Shown in pieces: positions 31,244 through 39,631 of a stretch of DNA of 64,000 bases. The position numbers and the translations under genes were made by a program. The notes under the pieces are model-generated. The model did not search any database, was not told the origin of the DNA, and worked only from the letters and a program-made list of their open reading frames with translations. Within the stretch, counting starts at the first letter, position 1; the number at the start of each line of letters is the position of its first letter. The stretch spans positions 67,142-131,141 of the forward strand of contig DIEU01000033.1 in NCBI GenBank assembly GCA_002418775.1. Direction: 5' to 3'. The stretch comes from Firmicutes bacterium UBA5766. Lineage in GTDB: Bacteria > Bacillota > Desulfotomaculia > Desulfotomaculales > Nap2-2B.

Positions 31244-33829
31244 ATGTTGGGTTATACTCCAATGATCGAACAATACCTCGAAATAAAGCAACAGCACCAG
31301 GACGCAATTTTGTTTTTTCGTCTGGGTGATTTTTATGAAATGTTTTTTGATGACGCTCTTCTCGCTTCAAAAGAACTTGAGATTACGCTTACCGGCCGTG
31401 AAGGCGGCCAGAATAAGCGTGTTCCCATGTGCGGTATTCCATTTCACGCCTCCCAAAACTATATTGCGCGTCTCATCCAAAAAGGATATAAGGTCGCTAT
31501 TTGTGAACAGGTCGAGGAACCTGGTCCGGCTAAAGGCATATTTCGCCGGCAGGTTATCAGAGTCATCACCCCGGGAACTTTTATCGAAGGACAGTCGCTG
31601 GAAGAAAAGAAGAATAATTTCGTCGCAGCGGTCAGCGGCACAAACGCCGCATATGGACTTGCCATTGCTGATATCGGAACCGGCCTTTTTATGGCCGCCC
31701 AGTTTGATGGAGAAAACGCCGAAACTTTATTGCTCGAAGAACTGTCCAGGCTCCAGCCCTTGGAAGTTATACTTTCCGGCAATATACTGGAGCAGGAAAT
31801 TAGCAGAAAAATAAAAAAAAGAATGCCTTCGGCTGTTTCGACACTGCCGGATGACGCTTTTAACACCGTCGGGATCCAGAGTCTTTTATCAAATAAGCCC
31901 GACAGCGGCTTTGATGAATCCTTAATTAAAAAGTACCCCATGGCCTCCAATGCGGCAGGGGGATTATTTCATTATTTGAAAGAGACAGCAAAATGTGATC
32001 TTCTTCAAATTAATCAAATAGAGTTCTACTCGCCGGATCAATACCTGATTCTTGACGACGTGACCAGGCGTAACCTGGAGTTAAAATTCTCTTTGCGCGA
32101 CAGAACCGGCCGGCACACGCTCGTCTGGGTCCTGGACCACACCCTGACAGCCATGGGAGGACGGCAGTTAAGGTCCTGGATCGACAGGCCCCTTCTTAAC
32201 CTAAATTCAATCATTAAGCGGCAGGAAGCTGTCGAAGAAACCGCCGGCAGCTTAATTTTCAGGTATGAACTCAAACAGATTCTTACCTCCATCTATGACC
32301 TTGAAAGACTTACTGCCCGGGTCGCTTATGGGTCTGCAAACGCACGTGACCTGCTGACCTTAAAAAAATCAGTTTCCGTGCTTCCGTCATTGATACAACT
32401 TTTAAGCAGCAGCCATTCGGAACTATGGCTGGAAATATCAAAAAAGATTGTTTTTCCGGAAGAACTGTGGAAGCTGCTGGACAGCGCCATAACAGACGAT
32501 CCTCCCGTATCAGTCAGGGATGGCGGAATTATCAAAGCAGGATATCATCCCGAAGTTGACAGGCTGAGGAATTTAAGCGCCGGCGGTAAAGAGTGGCTGG
32601 TCAGCCTGGAAATGCGGGAAAGGGAACGTACAGGCATAAAATCCTTAAAAGTAGGTTTTAATAAGGTTTTTGGATATTACCTGGAAATAACGAGGTCAAA
32701 CCTGGGCCTGATACCGGATGATTATATCAGGAAGCAGACACTTGCCAACGGAGAACGGTTTATTACACCCGAGCTCAAAGAACTGGAAGAGAGAATCCTC
32801 GGCGCCCAGGATCGTTTAGTACAGCTCGAATATGAAATCTTTTCCGAAATACGGAGTAAAGTGGGAAAGACAATACCGGATCTGCAAAAAACAGCCCAGG
32901 CTGTGGCTGCCGCAGACTGCCTGTACTCCCTGGCTGAAGCTGCCGTCAAGGGAAATTATATACGGCCTTCAATGTTTGAGGGCAAACGCCTATACCTGAA
33001 AGAAAGCCGGCATCCGGTGCTGGAAAAAATTCTTGGAACCGGTGAATTTATTCCCAATGACCTATTTCTTAATGAAGAAAACCATTTTATAATACTTACC
33101 GGCCCCAATATGGCAGGCAAAAGCACATATATGCGGCAGGCGGCCCTGCTTGTCCTGATGGCTCAAATCGGCAGCTTCGTCCCTGCCCGGCAGGCTGAAA
33201 TTGGTATCGTCGACCGCATCTTTACCAGGGTAGGGGCGAGCGACGACCTGGCAGCCGGCCAGAGCACTTTTCTGGTAGAAATGAACGAATGCAGGGAAAT
33301 TGTAAACTCCGCTACTGAAAAAAGTTTTATTATAATGGATGAAATAGGACGGGGGACAAGCACATACGACGGCATCAGCATTGCCTGGGCGCTGGTAGAA
33401 TATATTGCGCAAAGGCTAAAGGCTAAAACCCTTTTCTCCACCCACTACCAGGAACTAACCAAATTGGAGACACTGCCCGGCATAAAGAATTTCACTATGA
33501 CCGTTCAGGAAAAAGGAGACAATATTATCTTCCTTCGGCAGGTTTCACCGGGAAAGGCTGACCGCAGCTACGGCATACAGGTTGCCAGGCTGGCCGGATT
33601 ACCGGACGATATATTAAGCCGTGCCCGTGAGATTATGGATATCCTGCTGTGTTGTCAAAATTCCGATGCTGAAGCTGCCCCTGCCTTTGAAGAAAAGGCT
33701 AAACAGGACGAATTCAGTATTGAGGACAATTTGGCTGCTTTAAACATATGGGAGTTAACTCCCCTGGAAGCTTTAAACGTACTCGCCCGCTGGCAGATGG
33801 AACTCAAAAAGACAAAACGGCTATACTGA
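31244..33829 (+). CDS. mutS: DNA mismatch repair protein MutS
   Basis: Mismatch-recognising ATPase. The N-terminal F-Y-E motif (GDFYEMFF, F30/E32) inserts at the mismatch. The C-terminal ATPase has Walker A GPNMAGKST near residue 620, then DDLAAGQSTFLVEM, IIMDEIGRGTSTYDG and FSTHYQELT. 861 residues, normal. ATG follows GGGAGGAATAA. mutL lies downstream but is separated from it by a broken SDR gene. Confidence 0.96.
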   Translation: MLGYTPMIEQYLEIKQQHQDAILFFRLGDFYEMFFDDALLASKELEITLTGREGGQNKRVPMCGIPFHASQNYIARLIQKGYKVAICEQVEEPGPAKGIFRRQVIRVITPGTFIEGQSLEEKKNNFVAAVSGTNAAYGLAIADIGTGLFMAAQFDGENAETLLLEELSRLQPLEVILSGNILEQEISRKIKKRMPSAVSTLPDDAFNTVGIQSLLSNKPDSGFDESLIKKYPMASNAAGGLFHYLKETAKCDLLQINQIEFYSPDQYLILDDVTRRNLELKFSLRDRTGRHTLVWVLDHTLTAMGGRQLRSWIDRPLLNLNSIIKRQEAVEETAGSLIFRYELKQILTSIYDLERLTARVAYGSANARDLLTLKKSVSVLPSLIQLLSSSHSELWLEISKKIVFPEELWKLLDSAITDDPPVSVRDGGIIKAGYHPEVDRLRNLSAGGKEWLVSLEMRERERTGIKSLKVGFNKVFGYYLEITRSNLGLIPDDYIRKQTLANGERFITPELKELEERILGAQDRLVQLEYEIFSEIRSKVGKTIPDLQKTAQAVAAADCLYSLAEAAVKGNYIRPSMFEGKRLYLKESRHPVLEKILGTGEFIPNDLFLNEENHFIILTGPNMAGKSTYMRQAALLVLMAQIGSFVPARQAEIGIVDRIFTRVGASDDLAAGQSTFLVEMNECREIVNSATEKSFIIMDEIGRGTSTYDGISIAWALVEYIAQRLKAKTLFSTHYQELTKLETLPGIKNFTMTVQEKGDNIIFLRQVSPGKADRSYGIQVARLAGLPDDILSRAREIMDILLCCQNSDAEAAPAFEEKAKQDEFSIEDNLAALNIWELTPLEALNVLARWQMELKKTKRLY

Positions 33830-33858
33830 AAGTATAAGAGGCAATAAAGGAATTACTC

Positions 33859-34612
33859 ATGAGACTTAAAGACAAGGTAGCTATTGTAACGGCAGGCGCC
33901 GGCGCCGGGATCGGGAGAACTGCGGCCGGCATGATGGCGGGAGAAGGGGCAAGGGTTGTCGTGGCAGACATGCATGAACAACGCGCTGTCCAGACGGCCC
34001 TGACGATACAGGACAAATATGGTGTTGAGACCATTGGAATCAAGTGCGATGTAACTAGCCCTGATGATGTAAAAGGTGTTGTCGAAACTACACTGAATAG
34101 ATTCGGACGCATTGACATTCTTCTGAATAATGCCGGGACAAACCGTCCCATGAAGATTGTAGATATGAAAGATGAGACATGGGACCTTGTTGTCAACACA
34201 TCCCTTAAGGGGACCTTTTATTGCACTCGCGCCGTATTGCCTGCGATGATGGAGCAGGAGCACGGGCGCATTGTTAATATCGCCTCTGTTGCCGGATTTC
34301 GCGGACTGGACGGCGGGCACTCCCACTATGCCGCGGTAAAGGCAGGGGTAATGGCGTTTACACGATGTCTTGCAATGGAAGCCGCCAGATACCGCATTAC
34401 CGCAAATACAATAGCCCCAAGCTTCATCTACAATGAGTTTATACCCAACATATACCCGGGAAGAGATAGAAAGAATGCATTCAGAAATACCCTATCCCAA
34501 AAAAGGCACGCCGGAGGATATCGGCAACACGGTCTTATTCCTGGTCTCGGATGAAGGGGAGTATATTACTGGGCAGACGGTCTGTGTAACAGGGGGAAGC
34601 TGGATGAGGTAA
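33859..34612 (+). pseudogene. Frameshifted short-chain dehydrogenase/reductase gene
   Basis: An SDR-family oxidoreductase with the nucleotide motif TAGAGAGIGR, the LLNNAG block, SVAGFRG and the catalytic YAAVK. The first frame runs to a stop at 34552. From about 34454 the conserved C-terminus (TREEIERMHSEIPYPKKG, then VLFLVSDEGEYITGQ and VTGGSWMR) is found in the +1 frame and ends at 34612. A single lost base near ATATACCCGG explains this. It is either a recent pseudogene or a sequencing error. It separates mutS from mutL, an unusual insertion. Substrate unknown. Confidence 0.8.
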
Positions 34613-34699
34613 GGAAAGACAAAAGACGGAACCGCCTGCGCTTGATAAGCTTCGGCGCACAAATTGATTTTTAAGATTTCTTATAAAGAAGGTAATTTT

Positions 34700-36394
34700 T
34701 TGCCCAAAATAGTTGTCTTAGATGAAATAACCGCAAATCAGATTGCGGCCGGTGAAGTAGTGGAAAGGCCTGCGTCCGTCGTCAAGGAACTGGTTGAAAA
34801 CTCTCTTGACGCAGGCGCCACTGTAATTACAGTCGATGTATCGGAAGGCGGTCTGAAATCGATTTCCGTAGTCGACAACGGATCAGGCATGGATAAGGAA
34901 GATGCCCGTCTGGCAATGTTAAGGTATGCGACAAGTAAAATACGCGGTTTCGAAGACTTGGATACAATAACAACGATGGGCTTCAGAGGTGAGGCTTTGC
35001 CCAGCATAGCGTCTGTCAGCAAACTTAAATTAAAAACAAAGTCTCCCGGCAAAGACACGGGTTATTTTATTGAGAACCACGGCGGGAGTATTGTTTCGTC
35101 GGGAGAAGTCGGCGCTCAACAGGGAACTTCGATTACAGTTGAAGATCTTTTTTACAACACCCCGGCCAGGCGTAAACACCTCAAAAACCGCTCGACGGAA
35201 GGCAGTCTGATTAGTGATTTTTTAAGCCGGCTGGCTATCGCGCACCCATCGGTAAAAATTACTTACAAACAAAACGGCAGGGAGATATTTTCGTCCCCCG
35301 GCTCTGGAGTGCTTTTTGAAGTACTTGCGTCAATATACGGTGTCCGTATTATGTGTGAGATGCTGCATGTTGATTCCAAAAACGAACAAGTGCAGATAAA
35401 AGGTTTAATAGGAAAGCCAACTATAAAAAGAAGCACACGCCAGCAAATTACAGTAATCATTAACAAACGTTATGTAAAAAACAATGCGATAACGCAGTCT
35501 ATCCTCGAAGCATACCGGGGACTGCTGCCTACGGGCCGCTTTCCTGTCGCCGCTCTGCATATTGCTGTTGACTCAAGGCTGGTCGATGTAAATATACACC
35601 CGGCTAAAATGGAAATCAGGCTTTCGAATGAAAGAGAAGTTTGCTCTCACATAAGGCACAGCTTGCGCAAAGCCCTTCAGACCAGCCTGATCATTCCCCA
35701 AGAGTCAGAAAAACAAAACCGTTTCGAGTTGTTTTTGCCTGAAACGACAGCTGCGGCAACCGAATACAAACAGGAAGAGTTTTTTTTAGAACCATCGCCG
35801 GAATACCCGGGCGTTGCCCTTTTCCCGTCACTTCAGGTAATCGGACAGCTTCACCCTACATATATACTCTGCAAAGGGGAGGAGGGCCTCTACCTGATTG
35901 ACCAGCATGCTGCGCACGAAAGAGTTCTGTATGAAAAATACCTTTCCGGATTTTCAGAAGGTCTGAATTCACAAATGCTGCTGACTACCTATCCTGTGCA
36001 TCTCAGCCCCACAGAATCCCACCAGATTTTGGGACACACAAAATTTCTGTCTGCTTTAGGTTTTGAAATTGATTATCTGGGAGGGAATACAATTTTTTTA
36101 AGGGGAATCCCGGACAATTTCCCAACTGCAGACGCAGAAGCCTATTTGTTTGACATACTTGATTACCTGACAGCCGCCGGCGCTCCCGACAGACAGGATT
36201 TATTGATACATCTGGCAGCAAGAACAGCCTGCAGAACAGCCATTAAGTCAGGAACGAAAATGTCCTTGGACGAAATGCGGGAACTGATCAAAAAAATATC
36301 GTCCACGGAAAACCCATACACGTGCCCGCATGGCCGGCCGACTCTGGTACTTTACCCATACAAGGAACTGACCAGAAGGTTCTTAAGGACATAA
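34700..36394 (+). CDS. mutL: DNA mismatch repair endonuclease MutL
   Basis: GHKL ATPase with C-terminal nicking activity. N-terminal motifs are NQIAAGEVVERPASVVKEL, VVDNGSGM and GFRGEALPSIASV. The C-terminal domain has the endonuclease metal motif DQHAAHERVLYE (starting D401), ARTACRTAIK and CPHGRPT, so it is the nicking type found in bacteria lacking MutH. 564 residues. TTG at 34700 lies seven bases after AAGAAGG; the frame upstream to 34664 has no ribosome site. Followed by miaA and hfq, a conserved order. Confidence 0.95.
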   Translation: MPKIVVLDEITANQIAAGEVVERPASVVKELVENSLDAGATVITVDVSEGGLKSISVVDNGSGMDKEDARLAMLRYATSKIRGFEDLDTITTMGFRGEALPSIASVSKLKLKTKSPGKDTGYFIENHGGSIVSSGEVGAQQGTSITVEDLFYNTPARRKHLKNRSTEGSLISDFLSRLAIAHPSVKITYKQNGREIFSSPGSGVLFEVLASIYGVRIMCEMLHVDSKNEQVQIKGLIGKPTIKRSTRQQITVIINKRYVKNNAITQSILEAYRGLLPTGRFPVAALHIAVDSRLVDVNIHPAKMEIRLSNEREVCSHIRHSLRKALQTSLIIPQESEKQNRFELFLPETTAAATEYKQEEFFLEPSPEYPGVALFPSLQVIGQLHPTYILCKGEEGLYLIDQHAAHERVLYEKYLSGFSEGLNSQMLLTTYPVHLSPTESHQILGHTKFLSALGFEIDYLGGNTIFLRGIPDNFPTADAEAYLFDILDYLTAAGAPDRQDLLIHLAARTACRTAIKSGTKMSLDEMRELIKKISSTENPYTCPHGRPTLVLYPYKELTRRFLRT

Positions 36395-36403
36395 GCGCGC
36401 TTA

Positions 36404-36459
36404 CTGACACAAGGGTGACACAAGGGATGGTAACACAAGGGGACGATTCTTGAAGGGTT
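36404..36459. repeat. GACACAA-type repeat fragments
   Basis: TGACACAAGGG, TGACACAAGGGATGG and AACACAAGGGGACGATTCTTG occur in tandem directly after the mutL stop. They share the GGGGACG core and arm sequence with copies elsewhere, but no complete reverse arm is present. Confidence 0.75.
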
Positions 36460-36506
36460 CAATACAACTTAACTTTCAATTTTAGGAGCAGGGTAACCAA
36501 ACTCAA

Positions 36507-37436
36507 ATGTCACTTCTTCCATTATGTGTAATTGTCGGCCCTACAGCTGTCGGCAAGACGGCAGTATCAGTCAGGGTGGCCAAACAGCTCAACGGTGAAA
36601 TAATCTCTGCTGATTCGATGCAAATATACAGGCGGATGGATATAGGCACCGCCAAGCCTACTTTAGAGGAACAGCAGGGAATACCCCATTATATGATTGA
36701 CATTATCGATCCCGGTGAACAGTACAGTGTCGCCCTTTTTCGCAAAGTAGCCGAAAAGCATATCCAGGATATCGTCAGCCGGGGTAAAATCCCTGTTATG
36801 GTAGGGGGCACAGGCCTGTATGTGCGGTCGGTAATCGATCAGTACAGCTTTACACAAGCCGGAATTGATCAGGAATTGCGGACCCGCCTGCATAAATTAG
36901 CCGAATCTGACGGTGTCCTGGCAGTCTACCGCCTGCTTGAAGAAGTAGACCCCAATACTGCCGCAAGGCTCCATCCAAACAATATAAAGCGTGTTATCCG
37001 GGCAATTGAAGTTTACTACAACACAGGAACGCCTATCTCAAAGCTTCAGGCCGGGGACGGCCAAAAAACTGAAAAATATCGCTTATTCATGTTCGGCTTG
37101 ATAATAAACAGGGGGTATCTTTACGTTAAAATAGAAAAGCGTGTAGATAAAATGGTTGCCGATGGTCTTATTAAAGAAGTAAGCAGTTTGTTGAAAGATG
37201 GTTACAGCCCTGAACTGACCTCAATGCAGGGGCTGGGTTATAAGGAAATAGTCCCTTACCTAAAGGGGATAACTACGCTGGAAGATGCTGTATCTACATT
37301 AAAAAGAAACACACGCAGGTATGCTAAAAGACAGATTACCTGGTTTGGACACGACCAGCGTGTAAATTGGATAGACACCGGACATGTTTCCGACCCGGCC
37401 GCAGAAATAATCAGGCGTTTAGAAGGAGTATACTAA
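36507..37436 (+). CDS. miaA: tRNA dimethylallyltransferase MiaA
   Basis: Adds dimethylallyl to A37 of tRNAs, preparing the substrate of MiaB. P-loop GPTAVGKTAVSV near residues 10-17, ISADSMQIYRRMDIGTAKP, YMIDI, VGGTGLYVRSV and, later, GYKEIVPYL and RRYAKRQITWF. 309 residues. ATG at 36507; ribosome site weak (AGGAGCAGGG farther upstream). Two bases separate its stop from the open frame that carries hfq. Confidence 0.95.
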   Translation: MSLLPLCVIVGPTAVGKTAVSVRVAKQLNGEIISADSMQIYRRMDIGTAKPTLEEQQGIPHYMIDIIDPGEQYSVALFRKVAEKHIQDIVSRGKIPVMVGGTGLYVRSVIDQYSFTQAGIDQELRTRLHKLAESDGVLAVYRLLEEVDPNTAARLHPNNIKRVIRAIEVYYNTGTPISKLQAGDGQKTEKYRLFMFGLIINRGYLYVKIEKRVDKMVADGLIKEVSSLLKDGYSPELTSMQGLGYKEIVPYLKGITTLEDAVSTLKRNTRRYAKRQITWFGHDQRVNWIDTGHVSDPAAEIIRRLEGVY

Positions 37437-37488
37437 AGTGATGTCGAAGTTTTCTAAAGATAAAATTTTCCAAGGGGAGGGACCTCTT

Positions 37489-37731
37489 GTGACAAAGACT
37501 CAAATCAATCTTCAGGATGCATTCTTGAACCAGGTCCGTAAAGAGAATATTTCCGTGACTATCTTCCTGGTAAACGGATTCCAGCTCAAGGGGATGGTCA
37601 GAGGTTTTGATAATTTTACGGTGCTTCTGGAAAGCGAAGGCAAACAAATGATGGTGTATAAACATGCCATTTCTACTGTCAGCCCGATGCGTCCGGTCAG
37701 CGCGTCTTTGGTCGACCCAAAGGTAAATTAA
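37489..37731 (+). CDS. hfq: RNA chaperone Hfq
   Basis: Hexameric Sm-like RNA chaperone, 80 residues, starting MTKTQINLQDAFLNQVRKEN. It contains the Sm1 segment VTIFLVNGFQLKGMVRGFDNF and Sm2 segment MVYKHAISTVSP. GTG at 37489 follows AAGGGGAGGG at good spacing; the frame upstream to 37438 would add 17 non-conserved residues. The miaA-hfq pair is conserved. Confidence 0.95.
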   Translation: MTKTQINLQDAFLNQVRKENISVTIFLVNGFQLKGMVRGFDNFTVLLESEGKQMMVYKHAISTVSPMRPVSASLVDPKVN

Positions 37732-37755
37732 TTTTAAAATTAGATTAGTTTTAAA

Positions 37756-39138
37756 TTAACTGTTCTCTAGGTTAATTTTCGCCTGGGAGATGGCCTGCCG
37801 TATAGAATCCGGCGCCGGTCCACCCAGCTTACGACGGTTGTCCACACAGCGCTCAATTTTAATAAATTGGAAAACATCATCTTCGATTAGTTCCGAAAAC
37901 TCTTTGAGCTGAGCTAGTGTAAGGTCTTCTAAAGATATCTGGTTCTTTATGCAGAAATATACTATCTGGCCGGCCAGGCTGTGTGCCTTTCGAAAGGGAA
38001 CACCTTTAACCGCCAGGTAGTCTGCAAGATCAGTGGCGTTGACAAATCCCCCGTTGGCTGCGGAGCGCATTCGATCAGATTTGATTTTCATCGTCGACAC
38101 AAGCGGACAAAAAATCGACAGGCAGTTCTTTATCGTATCCACAGAGTCAAAAATAGCTTCCTTGTCTTCTTGCAGATCCTTGTTATAAGCCAGGGGAAGC
38201 CCTTTTAAAACGGTCAGCAGCGAGAGCAGGTTTCCGAATACACGGCCTGTTTTACCGCGGATTAATTCAGCCGCATCGGGATTTTTCTTTTGGGGCATCA
38301 TACTGCTTCCCGTACTGTAGGAGTCGTCAAGTTCAATAAAACCGAATTCTGCGCTCGACCACAGGATTAATTCCTCACAAAACCTGCTTAAATTGACCAT
38401 AATCAGCGCCGCCGCAGAGTTGAATTCGACGGCAAAATCCCTGCTTCCGACAGCGTCAAGGCTGTTGGCGGCCACTTTTGAAAAGCCCAGCATCCCGGCG
38501 ACGTAATCCGGATCAATGGGAAGTGTTGTGCCTGCAAGGGCCCCGGCGCCCAGGGGCAGGATGTCTGTGCGCTTATAGCAGCCCCTCAGTCTTTCCACAT
38601 CTCTATTTAACATCTCCACATAAGCCAGCACATGGTGGGCCAGTGTTACAGGCTGGGCGCGCTGCAGGTGTGTGTACCCCGGCATTACAGTTTCAACATG
38701 CTTTTCGGCAAGTTCCAGAAGGCAGACTTGAAGCTTTTTTACAAGTTGGATGATATTGCTTATCTCATCCTTTAAAAACATGCGTATATCCAGAGCCACC
38801 TGATCATTCCGGCTCCTTGCGGTGTGCAGCTTCTGGCCTGTTTCGCCAATCCTTTCAATAAGCATCTGTTCTATGTTCATGTGGATATCTTCAGCCTCCG
38901 GCGAAAAGTCAATGTTGCCGGACTCAATATCCTTCAGAATCCCTTCTAAGCCTCCGGCAATCATTTCCGCTTCCTTACCGGTAATTATTCCCTGTTTTCC
39001 CAGCATCATGGCATGGGCTATGCTCCCTCTTACATCATATCGGCTGAGGCGAAAATCGAAAGAAATTGATGAGTGAAAGTCGTCCATCATTGGATCCGTA
39101 CCTTTCTGGAAACGGCCGCTCCAGAGTTTCTTAGCCAC
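37756..39138 (-). CDS. argH: Argininosuccinate lyase
   Basis: Last step of arginine synthesis, releasing fumarate. Fumarase/aspartase superfamily signature GSSMMPQKKNPD is present, with HTARSRNDQVALD, GYTHLQRAQP and KGLPLAYNKDLQEDKE. About 460 residues. GTG at 39138 gives MAKKLWSGRFQKG and follows GGGGGAGAG; TTG at 39159 would add seven residues. argG is not adjacent. A TATAAT box lies upstream at 39177-39182 on this strand. Confidence 0.95.
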   Translation of the reverse strand: MAKKLWSGRFQKGTDPMMDDFHSSISFDFRLSRYDVRGSIAHAMMLGKQGIITGKEAEMIAGGLEGILKDIESGNIDFSPEAEDIHMNIEQMLIERIGETGQKLHTARSRNDQVALDIRMFLKDEISNIIQLVKKLQVCLLELAEKHVETVMPGYTHLQRAQPVTLAHHVLAYVEMLNRDVERLRGCYKRTDILPLGAGALAGTTLPIDPDYVAGMLGFSKVAANSLDAVGSRDFAVEFNSAAALIMVNLSRFCEELILWSSAEFGFIELDDSYSTGSSMMPQKKNPDAAELIRGKTGRVFGNLLSLLTVLKGLPLAYNKDLQEDKEAIFDSVDTIKNCLSIFCPLVSTMKIKSDRMRSAANGGFVNATDLADYLAVKGVPFRKAHSLAGQIVYFCIKNQISLEDLTLAQLKEFSELIEDDVFQFIKIERCVDNRRKLGGPAPDSIRQAISQAKINLENS

Positions 39139-39176
39139 TTTTCTCTCCCCCGTAAACAAATGACATTCTTAGCCGG

Positions 39177-39205
39177 ATTATAACATGCTTCAGGCGGGAA
39201 CAAAA
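39177..39205 (-). promoter_or_regulatory. Probable argH promoter
   Basis: On the minus strand TATAAT at 39182-39177, with TTTTGT 17 bases upstream as a weak -35. Confidence 0.35.
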
Positions 39206-39300
39206 GTTCAAAGCTCTTCAAAAATTATGAAAGTGCTATTTTTGAAGGAAACTTCATCACTAATGTCGAAAAGGAAAAATAACCATCAATGCCTCATAAA

Positions 39301-39481
39301 AACAAGGGACAGGGGGAAGCATGGGGACGGGAAGCATGGGGACGTTCTTTTTGCTTCCTTGAGGAAGCATGGGGACGTTCTTTTTGCTTCCTTGTTTGGG
39401 AGGAAGCATGGGGACGTTCTTTTTGCTTCCTTGTTTGGGAAAGCAAGGGATGGAACTGATAAGGGGACGCACAAGGGGGCC
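39301..39481. repeat. GGAAGCATGG/GGGGACG palindromic repeat array
   Basis: At least four GGAAGCATGGGGACG units, three completed by TTCTTTTTGCTTCC hairpin arms. A 39-bp unit is repeated perfectly in tandem at 39363-39401 and 39402-39440. The array ends in AAGCAAGGGATGG and AAGGGGACGCACAAGGGGG. Same family as 19308-19418 but with CATGG in place of CAAGG. Confidence 0.92.
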
Positions 39482-39582
39482 AAGACATAATAGAAGAGAA
39501 CAGAGATGTTGACACCTCTTTGGCGCCTCATGAAAAATGTAATTTTTGTTAACAACCCCGTTCCCTTATCAATAGACTTGTC

Positions 39583-39622
39583 AATAAGTCAATTTTAATA
39601 ATAAGTCAAGCCTGACCCCCTA
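39583..39622. repeat. 40-bp module shared with 19420-19459
   Basis: Matches 19420-19459 at 39 of 40 positions (one A/T difference in the T run). In both places it follows a GGAAGCA repeat array and ends a few bases before a start codon (mrnC; the SpoIID-like gene). Confidence 0.9.
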
Positions 39623-39631
39623 GGAGTGGAT

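Larger units (their letters stand above)
39139..39631. other. Repeat-filled intergenic region argH to the SpoIID-like gene
   Basis: About 490 bases without a gene. It holds a probable argH promoter, the GGAAGCATGG repeat array (39301-39481) and the 40-bp module (39583-39622). Open frames here are products of the repeats. Confidence 0.8.

Noticed and set aside
37438..37488. Upstream start for hfq
   Set aside because: The 17 extra residues are not part of Hfq, and the strong GGGGAGGG site serves GTG 37489.
39301..39481. Regular GGAAGCATGG repeats as a possible CRISPR array
   Set aside because: Units are adjacent or separated by a few repeated bases. There are no unique spacers of constant length and no cas genes.
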